Of a stretch of 64,000 nucleotides of DNA, positions 33,301 to 40,713 are shown piece by piece. The number at the start of each line of letters is the position of its first letter. Position 1 is the stretch's first letter. The DNA is from Dromaius novaehollandiae (taxonomy: Eukaryota > Chordata > Aves > Casuariiformes > Dromaiidae), in NCBI RefSeq assembly GCF_036370855.1, contig NC_088113.1:20728501-20792500 (forward strand), in the 5' to 3' direction. Both the position numbers and the translations under genes were made by a program. The notes beneath the pieces are model-generated. The model worked only from the letters and a program-made list of their open reading frames with translations. It was not told where the DNA came from and searched no databases.

Positions 33301-35994
33301 CGAGGCACTCAAGCTCAAGCTCTCGTGGCCCCTGTGCTGCTACAGTGCCACCCCTTTGCTAAGGGCCACAGCTGCCCTGCAGAAAGGAGCGTAGGGAAAC
33401 CTGAGTCCAGACAAAAGCTACAGCTGAGAAGTCAAAAAGCACCAGTCGGGTTCTGCAGCAGGCTGGCAGCAGCCGCCCTGCTCAGCCCACCTTGGCGGCT
33501 GGCGCGGCAGATCCCCCCCGGCAGCGCGGCCTCCACCGCGCTCCCCGGCCTCCTCTCAGCTACCAGCGCAGCCCGGGCAGCGGAGGCAGAAGCCCCATTC
33601 AAGGTTACCGGCACAGCGCAAAGCTGCTCCCCAGGGTGGGAAACACGGCTAGCGGGGATCTTCAAAGCCCGGGCTGGTGGGCGGGTCGGACAGGGAGCAG
33701 TCCTGACCCTTCTGCAATCTGCTCAACAAATATTTGCTCCAAACAATGAATTTAGAGACAGACACAAAAAAATGAAGTTTTAACTGTGATAGTTCATTGG
33801 GGGTGGGGAACAGAGGGAGGAGGTATTTCATTCCCCACAAGCGAGGACCAGTGATTTTCCACCAGTGATTTAATCTAAATCCCCCAGAGAGTTCATTTAC
33901 AAAAAAATCAGATTGCATTATCGCCTAGGTCTCCAGGATACAACCCAATCCGTCACTAACAGCAACAGCCACACCAGCATGGAAACCTCAATTTGATCAC
34001 TCAATTCCAAGACTAATCTGTGGCTCTAAAAGCCAAAGCTGGGGGGAGGGGGGAAGAGCTCAGCATTTGGCCAGGTTTATCTACCCGATGAGAGAGCTAA
34101 TGGGCCGGACGCAGCCTGCTGAAGTGGCCGGCAGACCCGGGGTTATTAATCGAAACCGAGCTCCTCTGCCTGAGCAGCCCCACCCAGGCAGTGCCCCGGG
34201 CAGCCACATTCCAGGAATTCCTGCGCCCTGGGGGCACAACTCCCTCTCCATGGATGCACCCACTTGCCCCCTCTCCAAGGGCCCTGGCAGAGCCAGCGAG
34301 GCCAAGCCGGCCCAAGGAGCTGCGGAGCTCCGAGGGGCTCCTGTGGCTCACCTCTACTGGACGGGTGTACGGCACAAAGCTGGGCTTAGAGGTTCCTCTC
34401 CCCTCCCCACATCTGTAGGGGTCTTGCGATGGACAACTGCTGACAACTGCCAAGCTGAATATGGCTCAAAGACCTCAGTTTACCAACATGCAAAGAAAGC
34501 AATTCTCCACCATTTAAATGCTCACAATTGACACAGTGAACTTTTTCCAGTGGGCACCAGTAAAGGTTACATCAGCAGGGAATCGCTCAGATCCCAAAGC
34601 AGAAGCAAGAAGAAAACTCAGACATCTGTAGGCCATATACCTCCCACGGGCAGAGTCCCATGCAGCGCTGCACAGACAGAGCAGGCATTTCAAGAATGCT
34701 TCCTGAAGAAATGCTTATTCATGTTAACGCATAGCCATGGAAAGCACACTCGACTTTGCTGCTCTGGGAATCTTGCTCCAAGCCAAGCACGAAGCAGCTG
34801 AGGATTCAGCAGCTCCCCAGCACAGAGCTGGCCACACGCCTCAGCTCCGGCTTGCACAGCTCCAACTGCCCCGGGACAGGCCCAAAAGGGGCCACAACCC
34901 ACTGACGAAGACCCACAGCAAGATTCACTTTGCCTTCTCCTGTATTTGCTGGTGAAGTCCTGTCTTTAGGATGAAGAAGTAGCTATCACCCCACCGGACT
35001 GCAAGGCTGACCCTGAGGAGCGCTGGGTGCTCGCAGGAGAGGAAGCCCCACTCCCTACTGTCAAATGACACTAGGGACATGTCAAGAACAAGAGCTCCCA
35101 TTGGAAAGACAAGCTTGGGTGACACTTGATTCCCAAAGGCTCTTGGAAAACTGCCTTTTATGTAACATCCAAGGAGCAGGCAAAGAAAGAGGGATGAAGG
35201 AGGACAAGTCTAGATAAAAGTTCTTTTTGTTTCATCGCAGTGGGCTGACCCTCTTGTGGCCAAGCATTAAGGACACAGAGGGCAAGGCCAGGCACCGGTT
35301 TATCTCCTTGCGTGATCTAGGACACGTGCTAGTAGGTACATCACAGCGAGCTGCTACCACGCTTTTAGTTTGACTAGTACCACTGATAGTCTTGAACAAG
35401 CAGGATGCAGGGAGCTACCCCCCCAGGGAGAAATATTCTTACCCATCCGCCATTTTCTTGGATCCAGGGATCTAGATGGTCGGTCAAGTACGTGGTCATC
35501 CAAGATACAATGCGTCCAACCAATACCCGCATCTCCTTCTCAACGCTCTCCACACACAACGCCCCTCCGAAGGAGAAGAAAGCCACGATGCGACCCCAGT
35601 TCACTCCATCCCGGAAGAGTTCGTTCACCACCTGCTCGAAGCTCTGATACGCCGTGGCAGGGGTGATGTGGAGCTGGGAAGTGAGGTCACTGAAAGCTCT
35701 CTGGTACCTCAGCTCAAATTCATCGCCTGCCTCTCTCAGCGCCTGCCTCACATCGGCTGCTTGAACAGTTTCATGGACCTCGAGGCTGCTCCTGTGCACG
35801 GCGGCTCCGTTCACTACGTGGCTGGCAGGGGGGTGCCAGGACGGGCTCCCGTTGAGGACACCGGCCATCCCGGCCTCTACCGCAAAATCAGTCCTGTTCT
35901 CATCCTCTTCCTCGAGCTGACTCCAGCTGTAGTCCTTCTGTGAGAGCTTGTAGGAAACAAAGTCAATCACTAATTCCCGGTTACTGCTGGACAT
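18319..35994 (-). CDS. BCL2L1: BCL2L1 (Bcl-xL), anti-apoptotic BCL2-family protein
   Basis: Bcl-xL sits in the outer mitochondrial membrane and blocks apoptosis by holding BAX, BAK and BH3-only proteins. Coding exon 2 is 35994-35443 (184 codons) and coding exon 3 is 18456-18319, separated by a 17-kb intron with a GTAAG donor and CAG acceptor, phase 0. The product is 229 aa, the length of chicken Bcl-xL. BH4 is about residues 4-24 (SNRELVIDFVSYKLSQK). BH3 is about 82-97 with L86 and G90-D91-E92. BH1 centres on N132-W133-G134-R135 (VNWGRIVAFFSFGG). BH2 is about 177-191 (WIQENGGWERFVDLY), with the splice inside it. The tail anchor is about 206-229, ending LLGSLLSRK. The ATG at 35994 begins MSSSNREL as in chicken; the frame stays open two codons further only through GTG. 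The N-terminal loop (19-60) differs most from chicken. It is convergent with the BPI-like gene. Confidence 0.97.
18457..35442 (-). other. BCL2L1: BCL2L1 large intron
   Basis: A 17-kb intron interrupts the BH2 region, as in all known BCL2L1 genes. It is moderately GC-rich. I recognised no nested gene, tRNA or transposon. Minor landmarks are a telomere-like CCCTAACCCAACCTAACCC stretch near 25231, an A-run at 29816-29834, T-runs at 30241-30252 and an interrupted TTTG/TTTGC run at 32627-32653. Frames of 100-350 codons in it lack splice context or family resemblance. Confidence 0.6.
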
Positions 35995-36106
35995 TTTCAC
36001 ACTAGGGAAACTCTCAATGAGTCCATGGTCCAGAGCACAAGCAGATCAACACACTTAGCAGGTCCTGACTCCACGCTTCTTCAGGACTGATGAAAACATC
36101 TGACCT
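35995..36106 (-). other. BCL2L1: BCL2L1 5'UTR part of the first coding exon
   Basis: Upstream of the ATG on the minus strand, a long pyrimidine tract (36111-36155) followed by GCAG makes a strong acceptor (AG at 36108-36107). The exon therefore starts at 36106 and has 112 nt of leader, carrying the uORF. Confidence 0.7.
35997..36026 (-). CDS. Upstream ORF in the BCL2L1 5'UTR (9 codons)
   Basis: On the minus strand, ATG at 36026 in a strong Kozak context (A at -3, G at +4) opens a 9-codon frame, MDSLRVSLV, ending TGA at 35999-35997. Two nucleotides later the Bcl-xL ATG begins. It lies in the same exon as the main start, so any transcript containing that exon carries it. The tight spacing fits termination followed by reinitiation, or leaky scanning. 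My recollection is that the human leader has a similar 9-codon frame at the same spacing, which would mean conservation. Confidence 0.6.
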   Translation of the reverse strand: MDSLRVSLV

Positions 36107-36350
36107 CTGCACAGACAAATGCCAGAGGAAAGAAAAGAGAGGCAAAGAAAGGGTTAACATTCCAGCTTTTTAGATGCATTCGTGCCATTAACATCAATAG
36201 CTTATCATTAGACTGAGATCATCAGGCATCTTTGCAGCCGGATTTAAGCTGCACAGCAGCTGACAGCCATACCCCCTCCTGCGAAGCCAAGCTAAAGCCC
36301 AAAGGGATCCCCAGGCTGCTCCATGCAGCCCCCCGCCCTCCGGATCTCAC

Positions 36351-36520
36351 CGGACACAGGCACCACCAGGCAGGCCGGCTGCAGGCGGCGGCTCTGGCTC
36401 TGCTGGGGCGACACGGGCCAGCCCCGGCCGCGCTCCGCCAGTCCCGGAGCGCCATGGAGGCAGCACCGCCCCCGCCGCCCGGCCCGGCCCGCCCGCCCGT
36501 TAAAGGGCCCGGCTCCCCCC
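36351..36520 (-). promoter_or_regulatory. BCL2L1: Probable BCL2L1 non-coding exon 1 and CpG-island promoter
   Basis: CpG-dense minus-strand sequence ends in a good donor (CCG then GTGAGATC, GT at 36350-36349), 244 bp before the acceptor of the coding exon. It would form a short non-coding first exon. An ATG at 36455 opens a second, longer upstream frame that would continue through the splice and stop before the Bcl-xL start. The start site itself is not visible (no TATA); the 36520 limit is approximate. Confidence 0.5.
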
Positions 36521-38600
36521 ACCCCGCCGCAGTGTTGCCCAACGGTGACAACAGCCACGCAGCCGCCGGCTCAGGCCACCAGCGGCACTTCCCGGGGGTC
36601 AGAGCTGGCCCCCGCGCAGGGGCCTGGTGAGACGTTAAATGCGGCGCTTCCCGTCCCCGGGGATTAGCTTGGCTGGGTACCACGGCTCCCAGGTGCACCA
36701 CGGTGCACAGCTGAAGGCAGCTGCCGCCACCATCGAATCCCTGCTGCCTCCCAAATGGCCAGAAACAGCCCCCCATTCTTCCGAAATCCCAGCAAAGATA
36801 ACTTCTCCTGTTTTGCCTGAGGGAGAGTAAGGTTAAGGGGAAAAAAAAGGTTCAAAAATATCCTTTAAGAGGAGAAGATAAAAAGTGCATGAAATCGGTT
36901 TAGGAGTTCTAGCACTGCAGCTGCAGAAGGAGAAATGCACAGGGTTACAAGTCAGTGCCATCCTTTACAGTTTTCAGTATAGCCCTGAAATACTGCATTG
37001 CAAAAAGCATACCTAGTAATAAAGCAGGACAGAAACCCCAAAGAAAGTCTTCTAGCCAGCTACTATACTCAGATGGAACCACCACTGCCTCTAGAATAAA
37101 AGGAGTTTATAGCATTATTTAAACTGTCAGAGGTCTCCATAATCAAAAATGTGAATATACTACTTCTTCCACAGAGCTAAACCTCCCACTCCCCAAAGGC
37201 AGCACCATGTATTTTAGTCACCGACAGAATCTACATCCATCTCAAGGCTCTTTACTCAATACATTTTTCCAGTACTCATTTTTCCTGGAGTCAGTTCTCC
37301 CAGCTCCATTCCTGCTCTGCACTAGGGCCTGCAAGGAGAGGCAGAGCAAGGCTGCTTCCCTTTAATCTCCCTTTTCACAAGGAGCTGTAACAATAGGCAG
37401 GATGCACTGGTCCCCCGCCAGGATGTGGGCTGGAAAGAGTGCATGTCTGTGTTTCTGTACTCACCCCCTAAAGAAAAACTGCAGAGAGCGAGCTCTGGGC
37501 TGGGAAATCTCAGCTCACTTCGCCTGCTGGACCAGCTGCATTTGAGAGAGTTTGGATTAAAGTAATTTGACACTGCAAGGAGGCAACTCCCCGGTCCTCC
37601 CACGTCCCACCCCCTGCCACTCTCGCACCAGCTCCGCGGCGTGGCAGCCCTCCCCAGTCCTGCAGGGACCCGTGGTTGCAGGGGGTTCTCACCTCCAGAG
37701 TGGAGACTTTCTGCTCTTTCAGGTTTCACCTGAGCTTTGTCAGTCTCAGCAGCCTCAGAGGGACCCAGATTCAGGGATGAGCGCCAGGAGAGCCAAGACT
37801 TAGGCTGCTTCTTCAGAGACAGATAATCAAGTACAGGAACTATGAAGAAACCAGGAGTCACTGCTCTGCTTGAAACAGGAGTGTCCTAAGCTCCTGCCGG
37901 TTTGCATGTTGCACAAACTGGGGTTTCTGTGCAACCTTTTTTTTTTTTTTTTTTGGCTAAAACCTGGACAGTGAGTCAGCATAGCATAAGAGGAAAGAAT
38001 GGATCATAGGTAACAGCTGAAGAGCAGAATCTAATCTCTCAGTGAATCAGCTCTGCGATCTGTATCTCTAGGAGGGAGGAATGCCATAAGGAGCACTAGA
38101 AACCATGCAGCAGTTGACATACCTTCCAGCAGATCTCACATATTTGCTGAGGGACGGAAACAAAACCCAAGCGAACCATAGAGGGTGGAGGAGCCTCCCC
38201 GGGCTGCCCCGTGCCTCACTGCGATGAACGGCGCCGGTTTAACAACGCCCCCGCCTCCAGGTAGGCCCGAGCCGAACAAAGGGCATTCCCACCCGGCTGG
38301 GCCGCGAGGCGCCTCCTCCCGACCGCCGCCGTCCCGGCGAGTGCGAGCTGCAGCGACTGCAGCCTGCCCGGTGCCCCTGACACCGGGCCGCGGGGGCTGC
38401 CAGTGCCCAGCCCCGTTTCCTCACGGCTGGGGGAGCAATTCCTGGTACTCGCTGCTATTAGCAACGGGCTAGTGCAGCCTCCGCCTCAGCCCGGTACCGA
38501 GCCAGGGCCAGCTCGGACCGGGCAGCAGTAGGCGGGAGGCCGCCTTTGAACCCACCCCCGGCCACTGTAGGCGCCCCTCCCGGCCGCCGTAGCCGGCTGG
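36521..38600. other. Spacer between the BCL2L1 promoter and the 38.6-39.2 kb CpG island
   Basis: No gene recognised. The stretch is of mixed composition with an 18-T run at 37939-37956 and ordinary unique sequence. A longer BCL2L1 leader with an additional upstream exon could lie here, but nothing in the sequence decides it. Confidence 0.4.
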
Positions 38601-38689
38601 GCGGGGCCAGGCGGAGCACGGGGCCCGAGCACGAGGGCCGCCACGGGGCCCGCGAGGACCGGGCCCACGCTGCCCGCCCCTCGCCCGCC

Positions 38690-39150
38690 AGCCAATCAAA
38701 CGCCAGGAAAGCCCTGCCGGGCGGGGCCTGGAGGAGGACGCTGCCATTGGCTGAGCCGCCTGTCACTCACGGCCTGCCCCACTCCGCCCCTCACCTCAGC
38801 GGCCGGTGGAGGGCCCGGGCCTTTCCCCTTCGCCGGTCCCGCGGGCCCGGCTGGCAGCGCAGCAAGAGGTCGCGGGGAGCCCCGCCGGGCCTGAGCCCGC
38901 TCAGCAGTCCCCGGGCTCCTTCTTCATCGCCCGCCAGGCGGCCGCCGCGCTTCTGGGCCGCGCCGGGGGGGTGCGGTAGGGTGGGAGGGGGCAAGGAGGG
39001 GGCGGTGCGCATGCGCAGCGCTCCGCCAGCCTGGGCGAGGAACAGCGCGCATGCGCAGGGAAGGCGGGGCAGAACTGTCCGTTATACGGGGGGGGGGGGA
39101 GAGCGGGAGGATACGCTCCCGAGGCGGCCGTGCCAGTGCGCATGCGCGGC
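38690..39150. promoter_or_regulatory. CpG-island promoter with CCAAT boxes and three NRF1 motifs
   Basis: Two CCAAT boxes lie at 38691-38695 (plus) and 38745-38749 (inverted). Three NRF1-type palindromes follow: TGCGCATGCGCA at 39006-39017, GCGCATGCGCA at 39047-39057 and TGCGCATGCGC at 39137-39147. NRF1 motif clusters mark active, often bidirectional, housekeeping-type promoters. The closest downstream coding start is the unrecognised plus-strand gene at 39207; the island could also be a second upstream promoter for BCL2L1 on the minus strand. Confidence 0.65.
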
Positions 39151-39206
39151 TGGGCCGCGCGGAGCCTAGGGCTCTGGCGTCCCCTGTGGGTCGCGCTGGG
39201 GCGCTC

Positions 39207-40160
39207 ATGGCGGCCGCTGCCCCCGGGCAGGCCCCGGTGCCGACCCTCGGCCCGGGCGGCAGCAGGGGCAGAGCCCTGCCCGTGCCCTCGGCACCCTACG
39301 CAGGTACATCAAAGCACCGCGGCCCGCCGGCGCGGCCTTCCTGCCCTGTCCCGGGCTCCTTCAGCACAGGCCCTCTTCTGTGCCCCGTTACCGCAGCGCT
39401 GGGCCGGTTAACATTTTATTTTTTGTGTCTCCAGAGCCCGACGCACACCTGCTGTGGTGCCCAGCTGCGGGCGCGGGGGCTGCTGTGGGCAGAGGGCCGC
39501 GACGGCAGAAGGAAGCCGTGTGGCGATGCTGGTCAGCCTGCTCGTGGGCAGTTTTCCACGCTTAGCAGCCTAACGACTGCCTTTCTTGCACTGTCACAGG
39601 GAGTTTTGTGCTGAACTTGAGGAATTTGAAGTACCAGTTAAAGGGAGCTCTCCCCAAGCAGGAGGAAGCCTGGCTGTTTGAAAAGCAGACAGCTGGGCAG
39701 TGGAGGCTGTTTTCCTCGGGCCAGCTGCTTGAAGGAGTTGATCCCTTGATCAGGAACAGACTGCAACAGGTAGCATAGGAGGAAGTTTTGTGGGGCTTTG
39801 AAACTGCAAGAAAGATGCTTATGCTTGATAGGGAACACCTGTGGGGGGAAAGAGACAGGAATTTGTTGTGTGTTTTTCCAAAAGCTGCCAGTGAAGTGGT
39901 GCCTGTGTGACTGCAGCTCCTTTGGGATCAGCTGCTTTTAGAAAAAACCTCTAAGCTGTCCTCATGCCAAACAAATACTTGCTGACTCACGACCAGATGA
40001 GCTGGAAGACAATATTGAAAGAGCTGGGAACGTTATCTCGCTGCCTGCAGTGTCCCTGACAGAACCAGTAAACAGGCCCAGCGGCCTCTGTCTGTCAGAG
40101 AGCCGCGCGGGAGCGGCGCTAACGTTTTTCTGCAATTCAAAACCCCGCAGCGACTGCTGA
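39207..40160 (+). CDS. Unrecognised three-exon gene, 161-aa product
   Basis: I do not recognise this protein. Exons 39207-39303, 39600-39769 and 39942-40160 join in frame. Exon 1 starts MAAAAPGQAPVP, is Ala/Pro/Gly-rich and ends in a good donor (GCAG-GTACAT, phase 1). Exon 2 has a strong acceptor (TTTCTTGCACTGTCACAG) and reads GSFVLNLRNLKYQLKG, EEAWLFEKQTAGQWRLFSSG and DPLIRNRLQQ, ending before GTAGCA at phase 0. Exon 3 follows CTGCTTTTAG, begins KKPLSCPHAKQILADS, continues DELEDNIERAGNVISLPA and stops at 40158-40160. Exon 2 looks like a folded mixed alpha/beta segment; exon 3 is acidic then disordered. No signal peptide or membrane segment is seen. It sits between the NRF1 promoter and the TPX2 promoter. 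There is no clear polyA signal before TPX2, and an alternative donor near 40070 means the last exon may differ. It could be a real small gene, a gene lost in mammals, or a decayed one. Confidence 0.55.
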
Positions 40161-40588
40161 GGCCTGGCGCCCGCGGGGTTTGCGCCCAGCACCCGGCTCT
40201 GCTCCCTCTGCTGTAGCAGCAGGTGCTGGAGCTCGCTTGGGCCCCGGCAGGACCCGAAGGAAGGCTCGGAGCGGCGCCGTGGCGGGCGCTGCCCAGTGAC
40301 CGCGGCCATCGGCGCAGCCCCTGGGCCAGGCGGGGGGGACGCTCGGCGGCGGCTGGCCCGCCCCCCACAGCCGATAGGCCGGCTCAGGTCACGGGACAAA
40401 GCCTCGCCTTTTAAGATTGGCCTCTGGTTGCCCCCCGGTGTCTTATGGGAGTTGTGGTTTGTCTCTAGCTCTTCACGCGTGCTGTTGTGTGCGTGGGCAC
40501 TACGCTTCCCGACAGCCTCTGCGCCCGGCTGCTGGCTCCCAGGGGCGGCCTTTGTTTATCCGGGCACTTTCGCCTCTCGGTGGCTCGC

Positions 40589-40660
40589 CCAATCGGCGCG
40601 CGGCGAGGCGTCGGCGCGGGCGCTGATTGGTGCGTTCGGACTGGCGAGACGTGTTTCAAA
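40589..40660 (+). promoter_or_regulatory. TPX2: TPX2 promoter: two CCAAT boxes and a CHR
   Basis: A CCAAT box at 40589-40593, an inverted one (ATTGG) at 40625-40629 and a cell-cycle homology region (TTCAAA, i.e. TTTGAA on the other strand) at 40655-40660 are arranged as in late cell-cycle genes: NF-Y sites about 30 bp upstream of a CHR bound by DREAM or B-MYB-MuvB. There is no TATA box. TPX2 is a G2/M gene, so the motif set fits. Confidence 0.65.
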
Positions 40661-40684
40661 ATCCGTTAACGGCGGCGGGCAGAC

Positions 40685-40713
40685 GCGCCGGGCAGGGTGG
40701 CCGCGGCGCTGAG
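40685..40713 (+). other. TPX2: TPX2 non-coding exon 1 (3' end)
   Basis: GC-rich sequence after the CHR ends in a consensus donor, GAG then GTGAGT (GT at 40714-40715). This would splice over about 6.4 kb to the exon with the TPX2 start. The 5' end is approximate. Confidence 0.55.

Noticed and set aside
35995-36000. Start of BCL2L1 two codons upstream (GTG, giving MKMSSS)
   Set aside because: GTG is an unlikely start, the ATG at 35994 gives the known MSSSNREL N terminus, and the upstream codon overlaps the uORF end.
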